From: Thermoplasmata archaeon
GTDB taxonomy: Archaea; Thermoplasmatota; Thermoplasmata; Thermoplasmatales; Thermoplasmataceae
Direction: 5' to 3'
Assembly (NCBI GenBank): GCA_015520045.1
Contig: WAQW01000025.1
Span: forward strand, 1 to 41,460
Length of the DNA: 41,460 bases
The translations under genes and the position numbers were made by a program. Below, in pieces: positions 1-7,151 of this stretch. Within the stretch, counting starts at the first letter, position 1; every line of letters starts with the position of its first letter. The notes beneath the pieces were generated by a model. That model was not told the origin of the DNA. It saw only the letters and a list, made by a program, of their open reading frames with translations, and ran no database searches.

Positions 1-1
1 C

Positions 2-211
2 CATTCCACCAATCTTATAGAACGCATGAATAAGGAGATAAGGAGGAGGATCAAGATCATAGATTCTCTACCATCAGAGGAGAGTGCTATGAAGATAATT
101 TATCTCAGGGTAGTTGAGATAAATGATAAGTGGTCTCTAAGAACATTAAGGAGATATTATAAATGCAAGGATGAGATAGAGGAAATGTTTCAGGAGAGGT
201 ATCCTTTATAA
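2..211 (+). CDS. IS256/Mutator-family transposase, C-terminal fragment cut by the window edge
   Basis: Reading from base 2 gives HSTNLIERMNKEIRRR and then about 55 more residues to the TAA at 209-211. The pattern 'TTNxIERxNKEIRRR, then SAMKxxYL, then W..R.LR' is typical of the C-terminus of IS256/Mutator DDE transposases, where the last catalytic Glu lies just upstream. No true start is present: the internal ATG at 26 is simply a methionine inside the protein, and the gene begins left of the window. A probable terminal repeat starts right after the stop. The domain assignment is firm by pattern. Whether the full copy is active cannot be seen. Confidence 0.8.
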   Translation, partial: HSTNLIERMNKEIRRRIKIIDSLPSEESAMKIIYLRVVEINDKWSLRTLRRYYKCKDEIEEMFQERYPL

Positions 212-235
212 ATACACAAAATATGGGACGCTACG
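212..235 (+). repeat. Probable right terminal inverted repeat of the IS256-type element
   Basis: The sequence just after the transposase stop contains ATACACAAAAT (212-222) followed by a GGGAC-containing stretch. The same 11 bases occur inverted at 41419-41429 at the other end of the window. Stop-then-repeat is the normal layout of an IS256 right end. The exact outer boundary and any target duplication cannot be set from one copy. Confidence 0.55.
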
Positions 236-440
236 GATACTGACAGAATACCGCCTTCCTAAACAATGAATAGGATCTTAGGGTTCGCTGTAACTCACCT
301 TCTTTCAGAATTCCTATCGTTCAGAATACACATCAAATTGGCTATCTTACGGTTCCATCTTCACATCTTTTCCTTCTAACCCTTCGATCGCAGGTATGCG
401 CACCTGTGGAGCTTATCCATTCCCGATGCATTCCGGCACA

Positions 441-449
441 AAATATATA
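441..449 (+). promoter_or_regulatory. TATA box for the sulfide:quinone oxidoreductase gene
   Basis: AAATATATA is centred about 28 bases before the ATG at 473, and no Shine-Dalgarno site lies between them. This fits an archaeal promoter giving a leaderless or near-leaderless mRNA. Confidence 0.6.
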
Positions 450-472
450 CCTTTGAATAGTTTCAATCCGAT

Positions 473-1642
473 ATGGCTAAAAAAGTCGTTATTGTAGGAG
501 CTGGAGCGGGCGGAGGACTCACCGCCAGCAGATTAAGGAAGCTCATTCCAAAGGAGGAACTTGAGATCACTGTGATTGACAGAGATGGTACAACAGACTT
601 TCAACCCTCATATACTATGATTTCAACCGGTAACCGTTCACCCGATCAGATTAGCACTCCGATAGAACACTTCACAAAGATTGGTATAAAACCAATCAAG
701 GCTGAGGTAAAGGAAATCGATCCAAAGAACAGATATGTGATCACTGGCGAAGAAAAAATTGGCTATGATGTTCTTGTTCTTTCTCCAGGTGTTAAATTTG
801 ATTACGGGAAATTTCCCGGCTCCGACAAGCTATTCCATTTCTGGGATATGCACTCCGCCTTGAAACTTAGACAGCAGCTTGCCGGTTTTAATGGTGGAAG
901 AATACTGATATCCGTGACCACGAAGTTGTATAAGTGCCCACCAGTTCCCTGGGAGATGGCCATGATGCTCGATCACTATTTCCGTATGAAAGGCATCAGA
1001 GATAAAGTCGAGATAACCGTGGCTCACTGGGCGCCAAAACCCTTCGCGATGTTCGGGCCTACTCTTTCGGAACCTGCAACAAGGTGGATAGAGGAACGTG
1101 GAATAAAAACAATTAACAATTTCACACTAAGATCAATCCAGGCCGACAAAAATGAGATTACATCAGAAACTGGAGAATCCGTTAAATTCGACCTTGGCAT
1201 TGTGGCGCCACCACACCTTCCTCATGATTTTATAAGCAACAACGACGATCTAAGATCTGAGAATGGTTGGTTAAGTTCCAACATAGACAACTTCAGAACG
1301 TCAAAATTCGATGATATTTATGGGCTTGGAGATGCTATAGCACCTACTGTAGGACTTGGGATGGCAGGTGTATTCGCGCATTTTCAAGCTGATACGGTGG
1401 CCACACTAATAGCCGGCGATATTACAGGATCTTATTCCGCTGTGCCATATAACTCCCTGGGCCTATGTGCAGCAGACCTTGGTCATGCTGGCTGGATCGC
1501 ATACTGCGATTTTGGAGGAAAACTAAGAAACCAGTCACCATTCCCTGATTGCAGATCTACAGGGAAGAGTGTATTGTTTAAACTTGCACATCCAATTTAC
1601 GAGCGGTATTTCCTCGCAAATGTTTACGGAGGGTGGTACTAA
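473..1642 (+). CDS. sqr: Sulfide:quinone oxidoreductase-type FAD flavoprotein
   Basis: This is a 389-residue member of the two-dinucleotide-binding-domain flavoproteins. The N-terminal FAD site is VVIVGAGAGG (about 5-14), followed by an acidic strand end and DFQPSYT. The second FAD-contacting segment is IYGLGDAIA (about 282-290). C155 in KCPPVPWE is the conserved cysteine seen in SQRs, and C332, C345 and C360 are candidates for its C-terminal partner. The extra N-terminal cysteine of some bacterial SQRs is absent. The family oxidises sulfide to polysulfide at the membrane surface and passes electrons to quinone. The ATG follows a TATA box at leaderless distance. The DUF1641 gene overlaps its stop by one base, so the two are co-translated. 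SQR is likelier than NADH dehydrogenase or flavocytochrome c, but substrate is inferred. Confidence 0.87.
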   Translation: MAKKVVIVGAGAGGGLTASRLRKLIPKEELEITVIDRDGTTDFQPSYTMISTGNRSPDQISTPIEHFTKIGIKPIKAEVKEIDPKNRYVITGEEKIGYDVLVLSPGVKFDYGKFPGSDKLFHFWDMHSALKLRQQLAGFNGGRILISVTTKLYKCPPVPWEMAMMLDHYFRMKGIRDKVEITVAHWAPKPFAMFGPTLSEPATRWIEERGIKTINNFTLRSIQADKNEITSETGESVKFDLGIVAPPHLPHDFISNNDDLRSENGWLSSNIDNFRTSKFDDIYGLGDAIAPTVGLGMAGVFAHFQADTVATLIAGDITGSYSAVPYNSLGLCAADLGHAGWIAYCDFGGKLRNQSPFPDCRSTGKSVLFKLAHPIYERYFLANVYGGWY

Positions 1643-2115
1643 TGTCAACCGATTCCGAAAAGAGTACCAACGATATTGTGGAAGAACTCCTTCCCACTAT
1701 AAGGACTATAAAGAAGCTTCAGGAATCTGGTATCATGGCAATGATAGATGCCGTGGCTGATAACTTTGATGAGCTGTTCAACTATGCCAGCTCTATGCCC
1801 CTGATGGATGGAATCTCCTTGCTCGTCAAGATTGCCCCTATGGCAAGTGTGTTACTCAAATCCATCGATATGGACAAACTCCAGAAAAGTCTTGAAAGCA
1901 TCCCGTGGGATAGGGTTGCTTATGGGTTCAACTCAATAACAGATTTCATGGCGAAAGATATGGAGAAGGTTCAGATCCCGCAAACCAAAGCCAGTATGCT
2001 AAGGGCACTTGGAGAGATAGAAACCCCAGAAATGCAGTACCTGCTTAACATTGCCATCAAATTCGCGAGAAGGATCATGGACGACATGGAGAACTTGAAA
2101 AAAACAGAGAAGTAA
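1642..2115 (+). CDS. DUF1641 protein paired with SQR
   Basis: This is a helical 157-residue protein with no signal peptide. Its middle resembles the DUF1641 (COG2427) family, in the stretch around IPWDRVAYG and the amphipathic helices before it. Family members are usually encoded beside SQR-like flavoproteins or formate dehydrogenase subunits, and may act as an accessory or membrane-tethering protein; no reaction is established. I chose the ATG at 1642, which overlaps the SQR stop and has GGAGG at 1628-1632 about nine bases upstream, over an in-frame GTG at 1633 that lies within the SD region. Translational coupling to SQR supports a shared role in sulfide oxidation, by inference. Confidence 0.75.
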   Translation: MSTDSEKSTNDIVEELLPTIRTIKKLQESGIMAMIDAVADNFDELFNYASSMPLMDGISLLVKIAPMASVLLKSIDMDKLQKSLESIPWDRVAYGFNSITDFMAKDMEKVQIPQTKASMLRALGEIETPEMQYLLNIAIKFARRIMDDMENLKKTEK

Positions 2116-2139
2116 ACTATTTGATTTATAGTAAGATTT

Positions 2140-2658
2140 CTACACCTTTCTTCTATTTCTATCGAAGAAGTAGCTGAAACTGTTCTCTGAGAATTTAACA
2201 GTTTCCAGGTACTGCTCAATTCCCCGCGATTCTATTATTTTAAAAGCCCCTTCAAGAGCTTCATCCCTCTCATCTGACGAGATGCTTTTCCATCTTGGAA
2301 AAATCAGTTTTTCCTCGCTATCGTTGTGTTCCTGCAGTAGTCTGAAGTACAGTTGCAGTCTCTTTGATGCCAGCTCATCTTTACCCTCGTCGTGCCAGGA
2401 CACAATATTGCTGAAAAGTGTGTTTAGGAGCTTGTGATCGGCAGCTATCCTATCGACCTCTCTAGTATACGATGGCCCATCATCCCATTCATACCTCTTC
2501 AGCCGGGGAAACAAAATCTTTTCCTCGATCTCGATGTGGCTCTGCACGAGATAGTCATCAAATCGAACGAGCTCCTCGAATCTCGACAGCCTAAAGTTTC
2601 CCACAAGGTGTCTGATAGCGAGATGCTCCACAGATAGTATTTCAACGAGATCCGCCAT
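2140..2658 (-). CDS. Hemerythrin HHE-domain protein
   Basis: This is a 172-residue all-helical protein with the ordered diiron ligand pattern of hemerythrin-like domains: an N-terminal H near residues 12-17, a second-helix HIEIEEKILFP, a DHKLL helix, and HNDSEEKLIFPRW. Both HxxxEE-type helices end in FP, as in the HHE family. Such cytosolic proteins bind O2 or NO, or protect or repair iron-sulfur centres; which one cannot be read here. It converges on the SQR-DUF1641 pair with a 24-base gap. An AT-rich TATATATTATAAAT-like stretch near 2688-2702 is its likely promoter, leaving a short leader. The family call is secure and the role is open. Confidence 0.82.
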   Translation of the reverse strand: MADLVEILSVEHLAIRHLVGNFRLSRFEELVRFDDYLVQSHIEIEEKILFPRLKRYEWDDGPSYTREVDRIAADHKLLNTLFSNIVSWHDEGKDELASKRLQLYFRLLQEHNDSEEKLIFPRWKSISSDERDEALEGAFKIIESRGIEQYLETVKFSENSFSYFFDRNRRKV

Positions 2659-2807
2659 AGATCATCAACACCATTAGGACCATTATGCTATATATTATAA
2701 ATATGATGTAATTCTTTCACCTTATTCTACCTAGCGTGGATTCAAAAAATTTACGGCTTTTCTATAAGTATGCGCTATTACTCTTTTTTTGATGCTCTCA
2801 AAAGAGA

Positions 2808-4037
2808 TCAAAACTCCACTCTGGCGGGATATACTTCCCTTCCCCCACTCTCCCAATGAAGCGCTCCGCTCACTATTTTAAGAACATTCGGAGAATCCTC
2901 AAGAGACAGAACGATCCTACCAGCGTCAAGCTTTATTCCTAAACTGCCCGCATTGAGCGCATCGATGAGAACGTCCTCGCCCCTTTTGATTTCAGTGTAT
3001 GATACCTTTCCAGAACTGCTGAAGTAATGTGCCTTGTTCCAGTACTTATGGCTGAAGGTTATCGTATCTGTGAATATGCGATTGAAAAATGCCAGATCTT
3101 CATCGATTTTGCCCTCTTTCTTGGCTGTTTCAATCAACTGGTGCATCTCAGATGTTATCCTGGTAGCATCATCACCATCGATGATCTGTTGGTGGTAGAT
3201 CAGATTAGCTGTATAGTATGGATTTCTCAATAACTTTCTCTTTGTAATAAAACCGTTACTTTTCTCAAAAACCAGCTCTCTGTTTCCCGTGATGAATGAG
3301 TTTATTATGGCATCTTTCATTTGTTCCACAGACCTCCACGTTATTCCAGCAGATTCAGTCGAACTCCACGAGAACCAGGAGGGAATTTCCTCTTCGCTAA
3401 AATCTGAATATTCCTCAAAGAGTCTCTTTGATGAGCCAAGCCAGTAATACCGTGGTATGAATGAGTGGGGGAGCTTCCTGAAGCCCTGTATATCTATCAT
3501 TGAATCAGTCAAACAGAATTTGCTTATAGCTGGATTAAACCTAACTGCAACTTCTCCAGGCCCAACGAGGAAAATATGGTTATCAACCAGCCTGAATCCC
3601 ATAACTGACGTGGAAAACAGATCATAAACAAGTTTCTTTGGACTTACCACGTCTAGCGTGATCCCGCTCGATTCCAGATGGTTTTTCAGATCACCCAGCT
3701 CATGTTTTGTTTCCTCCGGAAACAGCTGGAAATCGAGCATGGCCACAATTCGAGCACCTTTGATTCCGTTGTCTCCACTCTCCCTCAGCCTTGAATTTAA
3801 CGTATCAATCTGGTTTTTGAAAAGGCGAATCTTTTTCGGTGATATCTTAAGAGAACCAATACACTCGGTTATAACATAGCCATCGTCCTCAACCTCAAGA
3901 AGATCGTGAAAAACACCAAGCGTTTCATACCTTGGAATAATTTTCTTTCCTCTGGAGAATTCAAGGGCAGCATAGGCCATTTCAAGCAGGGCACTCTCAA
4001 TTGTGAGATGCCCATTGAGATCCTGTTCTCCTCCCAT
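2808..4037 (-). CDS. Unknown protein with a restriction-endonuclease-like N-terminal domain
   Basis: This is a 409-residue protein with no family I recognise. Residues 1-150 show a helix, then FHDLLEVEDDGYVITECIGS (about 43-62), then a helix. A GARIVAMLDF strand and a helix leading to SGITLDVVSPKKL follow. This order matches the PD-(D/E)XK nuclease core seen in Mrr-like domains, with D45 and E58 in the acidic positions. The usual lysine two residues after E58 is isoleucine, with K64 nearby, so it may be inactive or rearranged. The remaining 250 residues are rich in aromatics (RYYWLGSSKR, WFSWSSTESAGITW) and look soluble. I chose the ATG at 4037 because a TATA box lies 28 bases upstream; an upstream TTG at 4049 sits too close. 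It stands alone in its orientation. Confidence 0.7.
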   Translation of the reverse strand: MGGEQDLNGHLTIESALLEMAYAALEFSRGKKIIPRYETLGVFHDLLEVEDDGYVITECIGSLKISPKKIRLFKNQIDTLNSRLRESGDNGIKGARIVAMLDFQLFPEETKHELGDLKNHLESSGITLDVVSPKKLVYDLFSTSVMGFRLVDNHIFLVGPGEVAVRFNPAISKFCLTDSMIDIQGFRKLPHSFIPRYYWLGSSKRLFEEYSDFSEEEIPSWFSWSSTESAGITWRSVEQMKDAIINSFITGNRELVFEKSNGFITKRKLLRNPYYTANLIYHQQIIDGDDATRITSEMHQLIETAKKEGKIDEDLAFFNRIFTDTITFSHKYWNKAHYFSSSGKVSYTEIKRGEDVLIDALNAGSLGIKLDAGRIVLSLEDSPNVLKIVSGALHWESGGREVYPARVEF

Positions 4038-4060
4038 GACAATTGGCAATCTACCTTCTT

Positions 4061-4070
4061 ATTTAAATAT
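4061..4070 (-). promoter_or_regulatory. TATA box for the 409-residue unknown protein
   Basis: The minus strand reads ATATTTAAAT, centred about 28 bases upstream of the ATG at 4037. The spacing fits a leaderless archaeal transcript and supports that start over the TTG at 4049. Confidence 0.55.
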
Positions 4071-4105
4071 TTCACACAAAAAAATTCGTTAGAGAATATT
4101 CATAA

Positions 4106-4255
4106 CTACTCTGGTATCGGATAGCACACTGGATCAAAAGTGAAATTGTCAGGTATGGATTCTGGTAGGATTTTCAGTGTGATGCGAAGAGGATTCGTCC
4201 TATCCACAATTTCAAGGGTTCGTCCCACAAATATCTCACTGGAAGAAGACTGCAA
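4106..4255 (-). CDS. Possible small protein downstream of yjbQ
   Basis: A 49-codon frame starts at TTG and lies 12 bases after the yjbQ stop, in the same frame. Its translation, SSSSEIFVGRTLEIVDR and on to a C-terminus DPVCYPIPE, has a protein-like mix of residues with no low-complexity bias. No clear Shine-Dalgarno site or recognised family supports it. It could be a genuine small gene co-transcribed with yjbQ, or a chance open frame. Confidence 0.3.
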   Translation of the reverse strand: MQSSSSEIFVGRTLEIVDRTNPLRITLKILPESIPDNFTFDPVCYPIPE

Positions 4256-4267
4256 TGATAAAAGATC

Positions 4268-4687
4268 TCATTCTCCAAGAACCTGATAGATGACTTCCCT
4301 AACGCGGCTTCTGATGTCAAGCTCAACTAGAACGATCTGCTGCCACGTTCCGGTTATGAGCTCGCCTCTGACAAAGGGCACTGTCAAATCCGGTTTCAGG
4401 AGGGATGCTCTGACATGGGATCTACCGTTCCCATCTCTCCATCTCCTTTCGTGGTGATATTCAGTATCTCTGGGGGCGATTCTTTCTAGCATTGCCGGAA
4501 AGTCCCTCAGGAGACCCTCCTCATACTCGATGGTGGTTATACCCGCCGTGGATCCTGGAACAAAAATTATCACAATACCATTCTCAACTCCGGACTTTTT
4601 AACAACCGCAGCTGCATCACCTGTCAGATCAACAATATCTCCCTCACCTTTTGTTTTGTACGAGATGCTTTCAGTAAAAACTGCCAT
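4268..4687 (-). CDS. yjbQ: YjbQ/UPF0047 family protein
   Basis: This 139-residue protein matches the compact YjbQ (UPF0047) fold in length and motifs. It has GSTAGITTIEYEEG (about 45-58), then YHHERRWRDGNGRSHVRASL (about 77-96), and near the end ITGTWQQIVLVELD. The histidines and the acidic residue in these blocks form the family's metal site. Some members show weak thiamine-phosphate synthase activity, but the physiological role is unclear, so the enzyme name should not be taken as proven. It is transcribed on the minus strand and may carry a small ORF behind it. The family assignment is very clear. Confidence 0.9.
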   Translation of the reverse strand: MAVFTESISYKTKGEGDIVDLTGDAAAVVKKSGVENGIVIIFVPGSTAGITTIEYEEGLLRDFPAMLERIAPRDTEYHHERRWRDGNGRSHVRASLLKPDLTVPFVRGELITGTWQQIVLVELDIRSRVREVIYQVLGE

Positions 4688-4764
4688 GCTTCTTCATTTT
4701 ATTTGAACCTAAAATATGTTTCGATTACCTCCCGCTTCCACGCTTACTGATCAACCTCCGTTCT

Positions 4765-4806
4765 AGGCTTGATCCTTCCCTGCGTGTAAACAGGCAAGCA
4801 AAGCCT
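4765..4806. other. Imperfect hairpin in the yjbQ-kdgA intergenic region
   Basis: Between the divergent genes yjbQ and the aldolase, AGGCTT at 4765 can pair with AAGCCT at 4801, enclosing a second CCTG/CAGG stem. The stretch 4727-4830 is richer in G and C than its surroundings. It matches no riboswitch or sRNA consensus I know. It could be a structured leader, an sRNA or decayed sequence. Confidence 0.25.
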
Positions 4807-4953
4807 TTGTCCCTGAGGTCTTAGGTATACGTATGGTTCTAAAACTCACGATATGTTGAAGGAATGGTTGGATAGAGTTGAATCTACATAATCTTAAAAA
4901 AACCTAATCTGCCAAAATGGGTTGATTTAATAGCTAAATAATCATGACTAAGC

Positions 4954-5847
4954 ATGAATTATGGTGGAATAATAACTCCGATGATCACTCCGTTTAAAAA
5001 GGACGGGAGCATAGATGAAAATGCTACTGCATTGCTCATAGATGAAATAGACAGGTACGGTGTTGGCACTCTCTTCCCACTTGGATCGACCGGCGTCTTT
5101 CCGTATCTCTCTCTGGATGAGAGAAAGCATTTCCTTAAATCTGTCAGAGACCATTCCAAAGGAAAAACTATCATAGCAGGCATAGGTTCGTCTATTGTCC
5201 AGGAGTCCATAGAGATTGCAAAATTTGCTGCGGACATAGGTATCAACGCAATTGTTCTGATGCCAGCATATTACATTAAACCAAATCAGGAGGGTATTAT
5301 ATCTCAATTTACAAGAGTACTTAGCCACACAGATCTGGATCTGTTCCTCTACAACATACCTCAACTATCAGGCCAATGGATAAACATAGATACCATCGAG
5401 TACCTTAAAACGGAATTCTCTCAGATCAGAGGCGTTAAAGATTCATCCGGAGACATAAGATATTTCCAACAACTGACGCAGCTTGTGAGCGGTGATTTCA
5501 CCATCTTCCAGGGACAGGATGATCTTCTCTACAGCTCCATGATGCTGGGCGCGTCTGGCGGTGTGTGTGGAACCACCAACCTGACCGATGATGCTGTGAG
5601 AGTTTATAACCTCATCAGAAGAGGGCAGACCGCTCTTGCGTTGAGGATTCAACTTAAAGTCATAGTACCTATGATGAATTACCTCAATTCAACAACATTT
5701 CCCACCGGCTACTATCTGTATTTTTATCACAAGAATAATATCTCAGGAGGATACAGGGTCCCTATGGTGGAGCCCGCTGAAACGTCCATCAGGCGAATCA
5801 TAGATGGTATGAGTTTCCTGGTAGAAGAATCAAAAAAATATAAATAG
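4954..5847 (+). CDS. kdgA: DHDPS/NAL-family aldolase, probably 2-keto-3-deoxygluconate aldolase
   Basis: This 297-residue (beta/alpha)8 barrel has the class I aldolase signature of the DHDPS/N-acetylneuraminate lyase family. The substrate carboxylate loop is GSTG (44-47), the catalytic tyrosine is Y133 in LYNIP, and the Schiff-base lysine is K162 in GVKDSSGD. In Thermoplasma and Picrophilus, close relatives cleave 2-keto-3-deoxygluconate to pyruvate and glyceraldehyde in the non-phosphorylative Entner-Doudoroff route. No lysine-biosynthesis genes are nearby, so KDG aldolase is preferred over DapA; substrate is inferred. The ATG at 4954 follows TTTAATAG-like AT-rich sequence at 4925-4935, at leaderless distance. 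The ribosomal operon starts 43 bases downstream with its own SD. Confidence 0.83.
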   Translation: MNYGGIITPMITPFKKDGSIDENATALLIDEIDRYGVGTLFPLGSTGVFPYLSLDERKHFLKSVRDHSKGKTIIAGIGSSIVQESIEIAKFAADIGINAIVLMPAYYIKPNQEGIISQFTRVLSHTDLDLFLYNIPQLSGQWINIDTIEYLKTEFSQIRGVKDSSGDIRYFQQLTQLVSGDFTIFQGQDDLLYSSMMLGASGGVCGTTNLTDDAVRVYNLIRRGQTALALRIQLKVIVPMMNYLNSTTFPTGYYLYFYHKNNISGGYRVPMVEPAETSIRRIIDGMSFLVEESKKYK

Positions 5848-5890
5848 AAACTAAAACTACCGCTTTGCCTAATGAAGGAGGTAATTAGAA

Positions 5891-6256
5891 ATGACTGAAT
5901 CATATGTGAAATTTGAAACTCCCGAAGACCTTCAGAAGAGTGTTCTTGATCTAATAGAGAATTCTTTCAGATCAGGCAAGATTAAGAAGGGAACCAATGA
6001 GGTGATAAAGAGTATAGAGAGAGGCGAGAGCAAGCTTGTGATCATAGCTGAGGATGTCTCTCCGCCGGAGATTGTTTATTATCTTCCAACTCTCTGTGAT
6101 GAGAAAAAAGTCCCGTACGTTTATGTGAAATCGAAAACGGATCTTGGGAATCGCATAGGGATTTCTTCCGCAGCATCCGTCTCCATTATTGACTACGGTA
6201 AGAATGAGGAGAGTTTTAATAAAATAATCTCCGAGCTCTCAAACATAAAGAAGTGA
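5891..6256 (+). CDS. rpl7ae: Ribosomal protein L7Ae, also the K-turn-binding sRNP core protein
   Basis: This 121-residue protein carries the L7Ae RNA-binding block [29 protein letters not shown] (split here: [14 protein letters not shown], then AEDVSPPE) and the closing loop [13 protein letters not shown]. In archaea it binds kink-turns in 23S rRNA, box C/D and H/ACA guide RNAs, and RNase P. The start is well set by AAGGAGGT at 5876-5883, about seven bases upstream. A TATA-like AAATATAAAT overlaps the end of kdgA and may be the operon promoter. It is the first gene of L7Ae-S28e-L24e-NDK-aIF5B, an order conserved in archaea. Confidence 0.95.
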   Translation: MTESYVKFETPEDLQKSVLDLIENSFRSGKIKKGTNEVIKSIERGESKLVIIAEDVSPPEIVYYLPTLCDEKKVPYVYVKSKTDLGNRIGISSAASVSIIDYGKNEESFNKIISELSNIKK

Positions 6257-6266
6257 GGTGATACAG

Positions 6267-6476
6267 TTGGCAGATGATGCTACTCCTGCCGAAGTGCTTG
6301 AGATAATTGGTAGAACAGGCATGGCCGGAGAAGCGAATATAGTAAAAGTCCGGGTCTTATCCGGCAGAGATCAGGGTAGAATAATCACAAGAAACGTCAC
6401 CGGTCCGATAAGAGTTGGTGACATCCTCATGCTAAGGGAGACCGCCAGGGAAGCAAAGAGATTATCTGTCAGGTGA
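6267..6476 (+). CDS. rps28e: Ribosomal protein S28e
   Basis: This small OB-fold protein of the 30S subunit is identified by the block [20 protein letters not shown] and the C-terminal [15 protein letters not shown] chose TTG at 6267, giving 69 residues ([10 protein letters not shown] at the N-terminus). A GAGGTG Shine-Dalgarno at 6255-6260 sits six bases upstream. The alternative GTG at 6258 would lie inside that SD and add residues not typical of the family. It follows L7Ae by ten bases, and its stop lies six bases before the L24e ATG. Confidence 0.93.
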   Translation: MADDATPAEVLEIIGRTGMAGEANIVKVRVLSGRDQGRIITRNVTGPIRVGDILMLRETAREAKRLSVR

Positions 6477-6481
6477 ATCAA

Positions 6482-6688
6482 ATGGCACAAAAAAAATGCA
6501 ACTTTTGCGGTGATCTCATTGAACCGGGATCCGGTATTATGTTCGTTAAAAAGAATGGTACGATATACTATTTCTGCAGCAGGAAATGCAAGACGAATAT
6601 GCTGGATCTCAAGCGAGCCCCGAGAAAGATAAAATGGACCAGTGAATACCATAGGCTGAAGGCACTGAGTTCAAGGCATGCTAAATGA
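6482..6688 (+). CDS. rpl24e: Ribosomal protein L24e
   Basis: A 68-residue zinc-ribbon protein of the 50S subunit. Metal ligands are visible as CNFCG (residues 6-10) and FCSRKC near 34-39, giving a C4 site. The family blocks GSGIMFVKKNGTIYYF and RKIKWTSEYHR are intact. The ATG at 6482 has AGGTGA immediately upstream, overlapping the S28e stop; an in-frame GTG at 6473 is part of that SD and is less likely. It is followed by NDK nine bases later, within the same operon. Confidence 0.94.
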   Translation: MAQKKCNFCGDLIEPGSGIMFVKKNGTIYYFCSRKCKTNMLDLKRAPRKIKWTSEYHRLKALSSRHAK

Positions 6689-6697
6689 GGTGAAAAC

Positions 6698-7141
6698 GTG
6701 GAAAAAACGCTTGTTCTTATAAAACCTGACGGGGTGAGAAGGAGACTTATAGGTGAAATAATTGGTCGTTTTGAACGAAAGGGACTGAAAATAGTTGCAA
6801 TGAAGATGCTTCAAGTATCCCACGAAATGGCTTCTCATCACTACAGCATCCACAGGGACAAGCCCTTCTATGATGATCTTGTGCAATATATCACTTCATC
6901 TCCTATTGTTGCCATGATCCTGGAAGGAAAGAGCGCTGTTGCTGTTGTCAGGGGTCTGTGTGGGGCAACTGACGGATCGAAGGCTGCTCCTGGTACCATC
7001 CGAGGAGATCTCTCAAACAACATACAGTACAACATTATACACGCATCTGATTCTCCTGAATCCTTTGCATATGAATATCCCATATTTTTTAAGAGTGATG
7101 AAATCTTTGAATTTGATTATGGGGATGAGAATCTAATTTGA
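6698..7141 (+). CDS. ndk: Nucleoside diphosphate kinase
   Basis: A complete 147-residue NDK that transfers the gamma phosphate from ATP to NDPs through a phosphohistidine. The N-terminal [10 protein letters not shown] and the [16 protein letters not shown] nucleotide loop (about 89-104) are present. The catalytic histidine is H115 in [12 protein letters not shown]. The start is GTG at 6698, preceded by GAGGTGA at 6687-6693, which overlaps the L24e stop. NDK between L24e and aIF5B is a common archaeal arrangement, probably supplying GTP-related metabolism alongside translation genes. Confidence 0.96.
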   Translation: MEKTLVLIKPDGVRRRLIGEIIGRFERKGLKIVAMKMLQVSHEMASHHYSIHRDKPFYDDLVQYITSSPIVAMILEGKSAVAVVRGLCGATDGSKAAPGTIRGDLSNNIQYNIIHASDSPESFAYEYPIFFKSDEIFEFDYGDENLI

Positions 7142-7151
7142 TGGCGATGGT

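Noticed and set aside
4727-4830. TPP riboswitch upstream of yjbQ or the aldolase
   Set aside because: The CTGAGA and ACCTGATCTGG-type conserved blocks of the THI element are not present on either strand.
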